This document shows positions 23,355 to 31,942 of a DNA stretch of 64,000 nt, piece after piece. This DNA is from ZC4RG20 sp963702105. GTDB lineage: Bacteria; Pseudomonadota; Gammaproteobacteria; Steroidobacterales; Rariloculaceae. The notes under the pieces are model-generated. The model made no database searches. It saw nothing but the letters and a program-made list of their open reading frames with translations, and was not told the origin of the DNA. A program made the translations under genes and the position numbers. Each line of letters starts with the position of its first letter. Positions within the stretch are counted from its first letter, which is position 1. The stretch lies in assembly GCA_963702105.1 (NCBI GenBank), contig OY969712.1:372001-436000 (forward strand). The letters run 5' to 3'.

Positions 23355-25592
23355 TCAGTTGCCCGCGGCGTCGCGGGGCGCCTTCTGCGCGGTCTGCGCC
23401 TCACGCGCGTGTTCCGCCTCGAACTCGAGGATATGGGCGCTCACGTCCCGGATCTGGTCCGCGCTCAGCGAGCCGCCGAAGGCGGGCATGTTGCGCCGGC
23501 CCTCGGCGACGATCTGAATCACGCCGGCCAGTGAATGGTGGCCCTTGAAGGCCGGCCCGCCGCCGTGGCCGCCATTGCCGTCTTCCCCATGGCAGGCCTC
23601 ACAGGCCGACTTGTAGACGGGCACGCCGTTCGCGGCGTTTGCGTTCTTCTCGATGTCTCTCGGCAGCGCCATGACCTTCGTCGGCTCGGGGGCCGGCCCG
23701 AGCGTGCCTTCGAGCCCGAAGAGCCAGACGCTGTCGCCGCGCGGCGAGCCCGCAAAGTAGTTGCCCGCCGAGTAGGCCGCGACGTATTCGTGGCCGCCGT
23801 GCTCGAAGACGGTCACGGGCGCGTTCATGCCGGCGCCCGTCTGGAACTCCCAGATCTTCTTGCCCGTGGACGAATCGAGCGCCATGAGGCGGCCGTCGTT
23901 GCGGCCCGTGAACACGAGGCCGCCGGCGGTCGTCGCGGACCCGCTGTAGCAGGACTCGGCCCAGTGCTGCCGCCATACGAGCCTGTTGGTCCTTACGTCG
24001 ACGGCCGCGAAAATGCCGAGCGTCGGGATGGTCGAGCTCGTCAGAGGCCCGCCCGTGAACAGCGTCCCGGGTTTCGCCTCGCCCTCGACCGGATCGCGCT
24101 GAAAGATCCCGATGCGGTCCTGACCGCAGACGTAAAGCCGCCCCGCGGCCGGGTCGTACGAGCTCGGCATCCAGTTCCCGCCGCCGAGCGCGCCTGGCTT
24201 GATCGCGACCGGCTCCTGGTCGAACGGTGTGAAGATGCGCCCGCCGTTCACGAGCCGGTAGCCTTCGGGCGCTATTTCGATCGAGTGCGGCACGAAGGCC
24301 TCGCCGTCCGGGAAGGGCTGCGTGGCGGAGGTCTTTTGTTTCGGTTCCTGCGGGACCGGGCGTTCCTCGATGCCGACCAGCGGCTTGCCCGTCGTACGGT
24401 CGAGCAGATAGACCCAGCCCGTCTTGCTGGCCTGCGCGAGCCCCTTGCGCAGCGTGCCGTCGATGCTCACGTCGAACAGCACGACGGGGCTCGGGCCGTC
24501 GTAGTCCCAGATGTCGTGGTGCACCTGCTGGAAGTGCCAGCGGTAGCGGCCGGTCTTTGCATCGAGCGCGACGATCGAGGCCGTGAACAGGTTGTCCCCC
24601 GCGCGCACGGAGCCGTCCATGTCCGGCCCCGGGTTGCCGGTCGAGAAGTAGATGAGGCCGAGGTCGGGATCGAGCGCCGGGGTCTGCCAGACGGAGCCGC
24701 CGCCGTGCTTCCAGACGGAGCTGTTCGAAGGCCAGGTCTCGTGGCCGCGCTCGCCCGGTCCCGGGACCGTGTAGAAGGTCCAGACGAGGCGGCCGTTCTT
24801 GGCGTCGAAGGCCTTGACGCGGCCGCGGATGCCGTACTCGGCCCCGGCGAAGCCCGTAATGACGAGGCCGTCGTAGTAGAGCGGGGCGCCCGTCATGCTG
24901 AGGCCGTCGTGGGTGCTTTCGGCCTGAATGGACCACACGACTTTGCCCGTGCGCTGATCGAGCGCCACGAGCTTGCCGTCGAGCTGGCCGACGAAGACCT
25001 TGCCCGCTCCGAGCCCGACACCGCGGCTCGTCCAGCCGCAGCAGATCACGTCGCCGATGGACGGATCGAGATTCGCGCGGTGGGACCAGAGCGTGCGGCC
25101 GTCGGCGACGTTCAGCGCGAAGACGTCGTCCGCCCCCGTCACGATGTAGAGCGTATCGCCGTAAACGAGCGGCTGCGCCTCGCCCGAATACTGAGGGCCG
25201 ACGCCCGAGCCGTCGAGCCGCGCCCGCCACACGCCCTTGAGCTGCGCGGCGTTGCCCCGGTCGATCTCGGTCAGCGGGGAATAGCGCCGGTTGTACCAGT
25301 CTCCGCCGCTGACCGCCCAATTTGCGCGCGGGGGCTGGACCAGATCGCGCCGGCCGAAGCTCGGGGCGGGGCGGATCGGCGCGGGCGGGCTCGCGGTGCG
25401 CTGGGCCGCCGTCGCCGGCGTGCCCGCCGCGGGCGGAGCCGCGGTCGGGGCCGGCCGCGCAGCCCCGCTCGGGGCACGGCTCTGCGCGACGGCCTGCGGC
25501 CCCGGCAGCCCTGCGAGCAGCAGCGCAGCGGCCACCGCAGTTGCGGCGGTCGCGCCGGCGCCGCCGCGGGCCGGCGTGTTCGGTCCGATCAT
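23355..25592 (-). CDS. PQQ-dependent quinohemoprotein dehydrogenase with C-terminal cytochrome c
   Basis: The protein has about 745 residues from the ATG at 25592, which has a GGGGGG ribosome-binding site. A signal peptide precedes an eight-bladed PQQ domain: GGDWYNRRYSPLTEID, vicinal Cys pair in VICCGWTSRGV, GHETWP, GNPGPDMDG, WHFQQVHHDIWDYDGPSPVVLFD. The C-terminal cytochrome c domain has CEACH at about residue 665 and the likely axial Met in RRNMPAFGGSL. It should oxidise an alcohol or aldehyde in the periplasm and pass electrons through heme c. It lies just upstream of the frameshifted paralogue on the same strand, so the pair is a tandem duplication with loss or gain of the cytochrome. 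Confidence 0.93.
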   Translation of the reverse strand: MIGPNTPARGGAGATAATAVAAALLLAGLPGPQAVAQSRAPSGAARPAPTAAPPAAGTPATAAQRTASPPAPIRPAPSFGRRDLVQPPRANWAVSGGDWYNRRYSPLTEIDRGNAAQLKGVWRARLDGSGVGPQYSGEAQPLVYGDTLYIVTGADDVFALNVADGRTLWSHRANLDPSIGDVICCGWTSRGVGLGAGKVFVGQLDGKLVALDQRTGKVVWSIQAESTHDGLSMTGAPLYYDGLVITGFAGAEYGIRGRVKAFDAKNGRLVWTFYTVPGPGERGHETWPSNSSVWKHGGGSVWQTPALDPDLGLIYFSTGNPGPDMDGSVRAGDNLFTASIVALDAKTGRYRWHFQQVHHDIWDYDGPSPVVLFDVSIDGTLRKGLAQASKTGWVYLLDRTTGKPLVGIEERPVPQEPKQKTSATQPFPDGEAFVPHSIEIAPEGYRLVNGGRIFTPFDQEPVAIKPGALGGGNWMPSSYDPAAGRLYVCGQDRIGIFQRDPVEGEAKPGTLFTGGPLTSSTIPTLGIFAAVDVRTNRLVWRQHWAESCYSGSATTAGGLVFTGRNDGRLMALDSSTGKKIWEFQTGAGMNAPVTVFEHGGHEYVAAYSAGNYFAGSPRGDSVWLFGLEGTLGPAPEPTKVMALPRDIEKNANAANGVPVYKSACEACHGEDGNGGHGGGPAFKGHHSLAGVIQIVAEGRRNMPAFGGSLSADQIRDVSAHILEFEAEHAREAQTAQKAPRDAAGN

Positions 25593-25650
25593 CGTCACCC
25601 CCCTCGTTCGGCCGCCGGGACCGCGGGATCCGGCGGCACCGGTGTCCGGG

Positions 25651-26490
25651 CTATTCGCCTTCGCGGAAGTTCTCGAGCCCGGGCCGGAACTTCTTGTCGT
25701 CGAGGAACGCCTTCATGGCCTTCTCGCGGTTCTGGGAGCCGCCGAGGTGCAGGGCCTCGGCCATCTTCCCATACAGGTAATCCGCTGAGACGTCCCAGTC
25801 CATATAGCGCACGCGCTTCATCGCGATCTTGACGCCGCGCAGCACGGTCTGATTCTTCTCGAGCAGGGTGCGAGCGAGCGCGCGCGTTCGGCCGCGCAGT
25901 TCTCCCCTCGGCACGGCTTCGTTGACGAGGCCCATCTCCGCGGCCTTGCGCCCGTCGAAGCTCTCGCCGGTCATGGCGTAGTACAGCGTGTTGCGGTACC
26001 CCATGGCCTCCATGGCCGCTTTCGAGACGTTGCCGGCCGGCAGAATGCCCCAATTGATCTCCGAGAGCCCGAATACGGCGTCGTCGGCCGCGATCGCGAG
26101 GTCGCAGGCCACAAGCGGCGTGAAGGCGCCGCCGAAGCACCAGCCGTTCACCATGGCGATGGTGGGCTTCGGATAGTCGCGAAGCCGCCGCCACTGCCAT
26201 TCCTCGGCCGTCCGCCGCACGTTGAGCAGCACCGTGTCGGGGCCGCCGTCCGTCTCGCGGAAATACTCCTTGAGGTCCATGCCGGCCGCGAACGAGTCCC
26301 CGGCGCCCGTCAGGACGAGCACGCCGCAGCGCTCGTCGGTCGCGAGCGCCTCGACGGTCCGGCGCATCTCCTCGTTGAGGGCGGGGCTCATGGCGTTGCG
26401 CTTTTCGGGGCGGTTCATCGTGACCCAGGCGATGCCGTCCTCGAATTCGACGAGGACGAGCTTGCCCCAAGGGTCCTGGGTTGCGGTCAT
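25651..26490 (-). CDS. p-hydroxycinnamoyl-CoA hydratase/lyase (feruloyl-CoA hydratase-lyase)
   Basis: The 279-residue crotonase-fold enzyme matches Pseudomonas HCHL along its length: EDGIAWVTMNRPEKRNAMSP, VLTGAGDSFAAGMDLKEYFRE, PTIAMVNGWCFGGAF, FGLSEINWGI, EMGLVNEAVP, FLDDKKFRPGL. HCHL hydrates feruloyl- or coumaroyl-CoA and cleaves the product to vanillin or 4-hydroxybenzaldehyde plus acetyl-CoA. ATG at 26490 has CAGGAG seven bases upstream. It is divergent from a molybdenum aldehyde oxidoreductase that could oxidise the aldehyde product. The feruloyl-CoA synthetase expected alongside is not in the window. Confidence 0.9.
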   Translation of the reverse strand: MTATQDPWGKLVLVEFEDGIAWVTMNRPEKRNAMSPALNEEMRRTVEALATDERCGVLVLTGAGDSFAAGMDLKEYFRETDGGPDTVLLNVRRTAEEWQWRRLRDYPKPTIAMVNGWCFGGAFTPLVACDLAIAADDAVFGLSEINWGILPAGNVSKAAMEAMGYRNTLYYAMTGESFDGRKAAEMGLVNEAVPRGELRGRTRALARTLLEKNQTVLRGVKIAMKRVRYMDWDVSADYLYGKMAEALHLGGSQNREKAMKAFLDDKKFRPGLENFREGE

Positions 26491-26627
26491 GGTCGTTCTC
26501 CTGAAGAAGTGGTCGATTCGGCGCCGCCGCGGCGGCGCGCCTGCTGCTCCGAGGCGGATATTGTTGTAGGCTAGGCGTTCCCGCAACTCTACGACAACTC
26601 GTTCACGCCGAAAGGGAGGGGGCCCCG
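26491..26627. promoter_or_regulatory. Divergent control region of the HCHL and Mo-oxidoreductase genes
   Basis: It contains a perfect 18-bp palindrome GCGCCGCCGCGGCGGCGC at 26521-26538 and an imperfect inverted repeat GTTGTAG / CTACGACAAC at 26563-26569 and 26589-26598. Either could bind a regulator controlling both directions. No regulator gene is adjacent. I cannot place -35/-10 elements with confidence. Confidence 0.45.
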
Positions 26628-26669
26628 ATGGCCGACAGGCTCGGAGTAGACGGCAATGAGGAGGTGGGC

Positions 26670-27329
26670 ATGCACGCGGAGCCGCAGTACGACGACGGCG
26701 GCTCGGCCGGTTTCGCTGCACGCAAGGCCTCGCGGCGCCAGTTCATCAAGGGGGTCATCGCCTCGGGCGCGGTCGCCTCGAGCGCGGGCTACCTTTTCGC
26801 GGGGCTCGCGGGTTGCTCGGGCCAAGGCGGGCGCGCGGCGGGCGGCGTCGAGCGAATGCTCATGCTCAACGTCAACGGCAAGATGCGCCCCGTCGACGTG
26901 CTGCCGAACGAAACGCTGGCCATGACGCTGCGGTACAAGCTCGGCCTCACGGGCACGAAGCTCGGCTGCGACCGGGGCGAGTGCGGGGCCTGCACGGTGC
27001 TGCTCGACGACGTTCCGCATTACTCCTGCTCGACGCTGACGCACAGCGTGCGCACGCGCGCCATCACGACGATCGAGGGCGTCAAGGGCGCCGACGGCGG
27101 CCTGCATCCCGTGCAGCAAGCCATGATCGACGAGCTCGGCCCGCAGTGCGGCTTCTGCACGCCCGGGCAGATCGTGAGCGCGGTCGGCCTGCTCAAGGCC
27201 AATCCGAAGCCGACGCGGGAAGAGGCGCGGCATTGGATGTCGGGGAATCTTTGCCGTTGCGGGGCGTACGATCATTACCTGAATGCGATCCTGCGCGCGG
27301 CCGGCGGCAACCAGCTCAGCCAGGCTTAG
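26670..27329 (+). CDS. Periplasmic aldehyde oxidoreductase-type 2Fe-2S subunit (PaoA-like)
   Basis: The 219-residue protein has a twin-arginine signal (SRRQFIKGVIASGAVASSAGYLFAGL). The plant-ferredoxin cluster motif is CDRGECGACTVLLDDVPHYSC and the second 2Fe-2S motif is CGFCTPGQIV with CRCGAYDHY. ATG at 26670 is preferred for its strong GAGGAGG site and for placing RR near residue 22; ATG at 26628 with GGGAGG is the alternative. The Tat signal on the small subunit matches PaoABC (YagTSR), where it exports the whole assembled complex. It passes electrons from the molybdenum site to FAD. Confidence 0.92.
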   Translation: MHAEPQYDDGGSAGFAARKASRRQFIKGVIASGAVASSAGYLFAGLAGCSGQGGRAAGGVERMLMLNVNGKMRPVDVLPNETLAMTLRYKLGLTGTKLGCDRGECGACTVLLDDVPHYSCSTLTHSVRTRAITTIEGVKGADGGLHPVQQAMIDELGPQCGFCTPGQIVSAVGLLKANPKPTREEARHWMSGNLCRCGAYDHYLNAILRAAGGNQLSQA

Positions 27330-27336
27330 TGGTGTT

Positions 27337-27453
27337 CCGTAAGCGTGCGTGCAGGGCGATTTACGGGACCGCGGGGAACCCGTCCCTGGGGGCCCGCTTC
27401 GCGCCGTCCTGGCGCTCAGCGTCCCGCAAATCGCCCTGCACGCAGACTTACGG
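27337..27453. repeat. Long near-perfect inverted repeat (33-bp arms) inside the operon
   Basis: Arms at 27337-27369 and 27421-27453 are complementary over about 33 bases with three mismatches, separated by 51 GC-rich bases. On RNA this would form one long stem-loop between the FeS and Mo subunit genes. It may be a non-autonomous mobile element, or an mRNA processing or stability element that sets subunit ratio. No gene lies in the 208-base spacer. Confidence 0.8.
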
Positions 27454-27537
27454 GACGCATTGTTTATCGGTCTGCCCTAGGCGCGCGGGCGGGGGCTTCA
27501 TGGAGTCCGCCGGCGGCTGAATTGGGGGAGGTGACGT

Positions 27538-29958
27538 ATGGCTTACGAGTTACTCGGTAAGAATTTCGTCCCGCCGGACATTCTCGGCAAGGTCACGGGG
27601 CAGGCGAAATACGCGGAGGATTTCCGCGCAGACGGCATGGCGTTCTGCCGCCTCGTGCTTTCGACGATGCCGCACGCGCGCGTGCGCAATCTCGACGTCT
27701 CGGCGGCGAAGAGCCTCAACGGGGTGCTCGCGATCCTCACGGCCGATGACGTGCCGGCGCAGCCCGGGCCCGCGGATCAGATCCTGACCAAGGAGCCGAT
27801 GTTCATCGGGCAGCCCATCGCGGCCGTCGTCGCCGTGGACGAGCAGACCGCGCAGGACGCGATGGACAAGATCCGGGTGGACTACGAGCCGCTGCCGTTC
27901 ACGGTCGATCCGCTCGAGAGCCTCTACCCGGGCGGCCCGGATGCGCGCTCGGACGGCAATGCCATCAACAACCAGCTCATCGGCGGGCCGGCCAAGGTCC
28001 AGCAGGTCAAGTGGACGGCGGCCGATTTCGCGGCCGCGGGCGAGGGCCAGCTGCCCATGGGCAAGCCCATGGCCGAGTGGTCCTTCGGCAACGTCGATGC
28101 CGGCTTCAAGAAGGCCGATCTCGTGCTCGACGAGTCCTTCGTGACGGCCGGGATGTCCCATCACTCCATGGAGCCGCGCTCGTGCATGGCCTATTGGCAG
28201 AACGGCAAGTGCATCGTCTACGGCTCTTCGCAGAGTCAGAGCTACATCATGCCGGGGCTCGCGGGCTACATCGGCATCAAGCCCGAGGATCTCGTCTACG
28301 TCTCCGAGACCTGCGGCGGCGGCTTCGGCTCCAAGGGCTCGGCCTACCCGATCATGGCGATTCCGGCCTATGCCTCGAAGATGCTCAACGGCCGGCCCGT
28401 GCTCATGCGCGTCAGCCGCGCCGAAGAGTACTACCTCGGTAACGCGCGCACGGGCTTCCAGGGGCGCGTCAAGCTCGGCTTCCGCAAGGACGGCCGCGTC
28501 GTCGCGGCGGATCTCTACATCGTGCAGGAAAACGGCCCGACCGTGGGCTTCCCGGATTGGCCGTCTGCGGGCGACACCGTCTCGCTGCTGTATCAGCCCG
28601 AGGCCATGCGCTTCCGCGGCGTCTGCGTCCTGACGAACACGCCGCCGCGCTCGGCGCAGCGCGGCCCGGGCCACAATCAGACCGTCGCGAGCGTCGAGCC
28701 CTTCATGGACAAGGCGGCGCGCATGCTCGGTCTGGACCGCTACGAGATCCGGCGCATCAACACCCCGGGCATGGACGCGAAGTTCGGAGGCCGGCAGGGC
28801 GGCGTCACGAGCTGCTACCTCAAGGACGCGATCGAGCAGGGCATGAAGGCCTTCGGCTGGGAAGAGCGCAAGGCGCGCAGCGGGCAGCGCAACGGCACGA
28901 AGGTGACCGGCATCGGCATCGGCCGCGGCTTCCATCCCGCCGGCTTCTCGGGCTTCGACGGGCTCGTCGTGATCAGGCCCGATGGGAAGCTGCACGTGCA
29001 CACGGGCGTCGGCAATCTCGGGACCTACTCGCATACGGGCACGGCCCGCATCGCGGCCGAGGCGCTCAAGTACGATTTCGCCAACGTCGTCGTCGAGCGC
29101 GGCGACAGCCGCAAGCACCTGCCCTGGAACATCGGCCAGTTCGGCAGCAACACTTCGTTCACGATGGCCCGCACGAACTTCGTCGCGGCCCAGGACGCGC
29201 TCGCGAAGATCAAGGAGATCGCCGCCATGGACCTCGGCGGCAAGCCCGAGGACTACGACGTTGGCGGCGAGAAGGTCTTCAGCAAGGCCGATGCTTCGAA
29301 GAGCATGACCTACGCGCAGGTCGCGAAGCGCGCCATCGAGCTCGGCGGCAAGTACGACGGGCACGAGGTTTCCAAGGACATGAACCCGATGAGCCAGCAG
29401 TCGGCCATGGCGCTCGCCGGCACGGGGCTCGTCGGCGCGGGTAAGGACAACCTGCCGATCACGGCGCAGCCGGCGGCCTTCGTCGCAGGTTACGTGGAGA
29501 TCTCGCTCGATACGGAAACGGGTAAGTTCGATATCGTCGATTATCTCGGCGTCGCGGACTGCGGCACGGTCATCCACCCGCAGGGACTGGAGTCGCAGAT
29601 CCAGGGCGGAGCCGTCATGGGGATCGGCATGGCCTCGCTCGAGCGGCCTATCTACGACCCGCAGAACGGCCTGCCCGGCAACGTGGGCCTGTATCAGTCG
29701 AAGCCCCCGAGCTATCTCGACGTGCCCTCCTTCATCAAGACCGACGCCGTGGACAAACCCGATCCCCAAAGCCCGTTCGGCACGAAGGGGATCGGCGAGC
29801 CGGTCATGGGTGCGGCGGCCTCGGCGCTCGTCAGCGCCATCACCGACGCGTTGGGCGGGCACTACTTCAACCGGCTGCCCGTGACGCCGGATCAGATCGT
29901 CAATGCGTTGGCCGGGCGGCCGCAGTCGCACACGCCGCTGCAGGTCAACACGGCCTGA
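27538..29958 (+). CDS. Xanthine-dehydrogenase-family molybdenum-binding subunit (PaoC-like)
   Basis: The 806-residue protein has the aldehyde oxidase/xanthine dehydrogenase large-subunit pattern: GKVTGQAKYAEDF, FIGQPIAAVVA, SETCGGGFGSKG, PPRSAQRGPG, GVGNLGTYSHTGTARIAAE and the active-site Glu in FGTKGIGEPVMGAA near the C-terminus. It holds the molybdopterin cofactor and hydroxylates the substrate, probably an aldehyde. No signal peptide is visible, so export would use the partner's Tat signal. ATG at 27538 follows GGGGAGG. Next to HCHL, an aromatic aldehyde such as vanillin is a reasonable but unproven substrate. Confidence 0.92.
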   Translation: MAYELLGKNFVPPDILGKVTGQAKYAEDFRADGMAFCRLVLSTMPHARVRNLDVSAAKSLNGVLAILTADDVPAQPGPADQILTKEPMFIGQPIAAVVAVDEQTAQDAMDKIRVDYEPLPFTVDPLESLYPGGPDARSDGNAINNQLIGGPAKVQQVKWTAADFAAAGEGQLPMGKPMAEWSFGNVDAGFKKADLVLDESFVTAGMSHHSMEPRSCMAYWQNGKCIVYGSSQSQSYIMPGLAGYIGIKPEDLVYVSETCGGGFGSKGSAYPIMAIPAYASKMLNGRPVLMRVSRAEEYYLGNARTGFQGRVKLGFRKDGRVVAADLYIVQENGPTVGFPDWPSAGDTVSLLYQPEAMRFRGVCVLTNTPPRSAQRGPGHNQTVASVEPFMDKAARMLGLDRYEIRRINTPGMDAKFGGRQGGVTSCYLKDAIEQGMKAFGWEERKARSGQRNGTKVTGIGIGRGFHPAGFSGFDGLVVIRPDGKLHVHTGVGNLGTYSHTGTARIAAEALKYDFANVVVERGDSRKHLPWNIGQFGSNTSFTMARTNFVAAQDALAKIKEIAAMDLGGKPEDYDVGGEKVFSKADASKSMTYAQVAKRAIELGGKYDGHEVSKDMNPMSQQSAMALAGTGLVGAGKDNLPITAQPAAFVAGYVEISLDTETGKFDIVDYLGVADCGTVIHPQGLESQIQGGAVMGIGMASLERPIYDPQNGLPGNVGLYQSKPPSYLDVPSFIKTDAVDKPDPQSPFGTKGIGEPVMGAAASALVSAITDALGGHYFNRLPVTPDQIVNALAGRPQSHTPLQVNTA

Positions 29959-29977
29959 AATGTAGGGAGCGCGAGCC

Positions 29978-30982
29978 ATGTCCAGAGACGTGATGCCGGG
30001 TTTCGAGTTGTACCAGCCGGATACGGTCGAAAACGCCGTCGATCTGCTCGCCCGCTACGGTGACGATGGCTGGGCCATGGCCGGCGGCAACGACAGCCTC
30101 GATTGGTTCAAGGACCGCATCAAGCGGCCCAAATACGTCGTCGAGCTCGGCGGTATCGCCGCGCTCAAAGGCATTCGCGAGATGCCCGACGGCGGGGTCG
30201 AGATCGGCGCGCTGACCACCCTGACGGAGGTCGCGGCGAGCTCGATGATCCAGCAGCGCTATGCCGTGCTCTCGACGGCTGCCGGGCGCGTCGCGAGCCC
30301 GCAGATCCGCAACAGCGGCACGATCGGCGGCAACGTGAGTCAGGACGCGCGCTGCTGGTATTACCGCTACGGCGTGAACTGCTATCGCGCAGGCGGCAAC
30401 ACCTGTTATGCCAATACACCGAAGGGCCAGAATCGCGAGCACTGCCTCTGGGGCGCGAGCCGCTGCGTCGCGGTGAGCCCGTCAGACACGGCGCCGGCGC
30501 TCGTCGCGCTCGATGCGAGCATGGTGATTCAGGGGCCGAAGGGCGAGCGCGTGGTGCCGGCCGAGCAGTTCTTCATCGGGCCGGACATCGACATCCGGCG
30601 CATGACCGTGCTCGAGCACGGCGACGTGCTCAAGGCGCTGCGCATTCCCGCCGAGTGGGGCGGGGCCAAGTTCTATTTCGAGAAGGTTGCGGACCGCAAC
30701 GTTTGGGATTTCCCGCTCGTCAACGTGGCCGCGGCGATCGTGACGGACGGCGACGGCGAGGGCGCCAAGATCGCGAAGGCTCGGCTCGTCGCGGGCGCCG
30801 TGCAGTGCAAGCCGCGGCGCCTTACGCAGGTCGAGGCCGTCGTCGTCGGCCAGCCCAAGAACGCCGATACGGCCAAGCTGGCCGGGCAGGCCGCCGTGCG
30901 CGACGCGACGCCGTTGAACTACAACCACTTCAAGATTCCGCTGCTGCAGAACCTCGTCACGCGGGCAGTCCGCGACGCGTAG
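29978..30982 (+). CDS. Xanthine-dehydrogenase-family FAD-binding subunit with extra Cys cluster (PaoB-like)
   Basis: The 334-residue subunit has the FAD_binding_5 motifs WAMAGGNDSL, VELGGI, GALTTLTEVA, and SGTIGGNVSQDARCWYYR. A loop with cysteines follows (CYRAGGNTCYANTPKGQNREHC, then SRCVAVSPSDTAPAL). This four-Cys arrangement corresponds to the additional 4Fe-4S cluster known from PaoB and 4-hydroxybenzoyl-CoA reductase beta subunits. It completes the FeS-Mo-FAD operon, starting 20 bases after the Mo subunit. A REP doublet follows the stop. Confidence 0.91.
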   Translation: MSRDVMPGFELYQPDTVENAVDLLARYGDDGWAMAGGNDSLDWFKDRIKRPKYVVELGGIAALKGIREMPDGGVEIGALTTLTEVAASSMIQQRYAVLSTAAGRVASPQIRNSGTIGGNVSQDARCWYYRYGVNCYRAGGNTCYANTPKGQNREHCLWGASRCVAVSPSDTAPALVALDASMVIQGPKGERVVPAEQFFIGPDIDIRRMTVLEHGDVLKALRIPAEWGGAKFYFEKVADRNVWDFPLVNVAAAIVTDGDGEGAKIAKARLVAGAVQCKPRRLTQVEAVVVGQPKNADTAKLAGQAAVRDATPLNYNHFKIPLLQNLVTRAVRDA

Positions 30983-30992
30983 GCGGAAAAGG

Positions 30993-31076
30993 CGAAAAAG
31001 GGGTCAGAGCCCTTTTTCGTCCTCGATGCCGGCGGCCCGGGTGTCGCCGCCGAAAAAGGGCTCTGACCTCTTTTCC
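30993..31076. repeat. REP-like inverted doublet overlapping the CoA-lyase 3' end
   Basis: Cores at 31000-31012 (GGGGTCAGAGCCC) and 31058-31070 (one mismatch) face each other across about 45 bases. The doublet separates converging genes. The minus-strand reading of the left copy provides the TGA stop at 31004-31006 for the CoA-ester lyase gene. Confidence 0.85.
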
Positions 31077-31942
31077 GCCGCGAGCACGGCTCGGGCGCGC
31101 TTGACGACGGGCACGTCAATGACGCGGCCGTCGAGCGAAGTCGAGCCGCGGCCGCGCCGTTCCGCCTCCTCGAAGGCAGCGACGATCCGCCGGGCCTCGG
31201 CGATTTCCCTCTCCGACGGCGAGAAGCAGGCGTTGAGCGTCTCGATCTGCGCCGGGTGAATCGCGAACTGGCCCTTGAAGCCGAAGCGTCTCGCCGCCCC
31301 CGCTGCCGCACGCAGCCCTGCCTCGTTGCGAAACTCGAAATACGGCGTCTCGAGCGCCGGAACCCCGGCGGCGCGCGCAGCGATGCACAGCGCGGCCCGC
31401 GGGTACGCGAGCTGCGCCTCGTCCTCGACGCGCTCGACGCCCAGGTCGAGCGTGAAGTCCTCGGCGCCGAAAGCGACGCCCACGATGCGCTTGCTCGCGC
31501 TGCAGATTGCGTGACACTGCACGATGGCCGCGGCCGTCTCGATCCAGGGGATCAGCCGCAGCCGCCCCACGGGCAGGCCGGCGCGCCGTTCGAGGTCCGC
31601 CATGAGTTGCGAAACCGTGCTGATGTCGGCCGGCGCGCGGATCTTGCCGATGGAGACGCCGTAAATGTCCGGCCCCACGACGGCCGCGAGGTCCTGCTCC
31701 GTCCAGGGCGTATCGAGCGCGTTCACGCGCGGGATGATCCGCGGGCCGGCGCCGGCGAGCCGCGGAAGGTACGCGCGGATCGTCTCGCGCGCGGCGGCCT
31801 TCTCGCCGTCGGGCACCGAGTCCTCCATGTCCGGCACGAGCGCGTCGGGGCGCGTGCCCAGCGCCTTCTCGAGCATGTCGGCCTTGTTGCCGGGAACGAA
31901 GAGCAGGCTGCGTAGCGGCGTCTCGCCGCGTGCCGCGCTCAT
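31004..31942 (-). CDS. HpcH/HpaI-CitE family CoA-ester lyase
   Basis: The 312-residue TIM-barrel protein has LRSLLFVPGNKADMLEKAL, PDMEDSVPDGEK, IIPRVNALDTPW, RLRLIPWIETAAAIVQ, GAEDFTLDLG and KGQFAIHPAQIETLNACFSP. These are the marks of citrate lyase beta or malyl/methylmalyl-CoA lyase relatives that bind Mg2+ and cleave acyl-CoA C-C bonds. ATG at 31942 overlaps the stop of the oxidoreductase gene (ATGA). The last 24 or so residues (EKRSEPFFGG..DEKGL) are translated from the REP doublet, so the original C-terminus has been replaced. It is not LigK, which belongs to a different fold. Confidence 0.88.
   Translation of the reverse strand: MSAARGETPLRSLLFVPGNKADMLEKALGTRPDALVPDMEDSVPDGEKAAARETIRAYLPRLAGAGPRIIPRVNALDTPWTEQDLAAVVGPDIYGVSIGKIRAPADISTVSQLMADLERRAGLPVGRLRLIPWIETAAAIVQCHAICSASKRIVGVAFGAEDFTLDLGVERVEDEAQLAYPRAALCIAARAAGVPALETPYFEFRNEAGLRAAAGAARRFGFKGQFAIHPAQIETLNACFSPSEREIAEARRIVAAFEEAERRGRGSTSLDGRVIDVPVVKRARAVLAAEKRSEPFFGGDTRAAGIEDEKGL

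Noticed and set aside
31004..31942. Assignment of the CoA-ester lyase as LigK, the missing aldolase of the 4,5-cleavage pathway
   Set aside because: The motifs are CitE/HpcH-type, whereas LigK/GalC belongs to the RraA-like class II fold.
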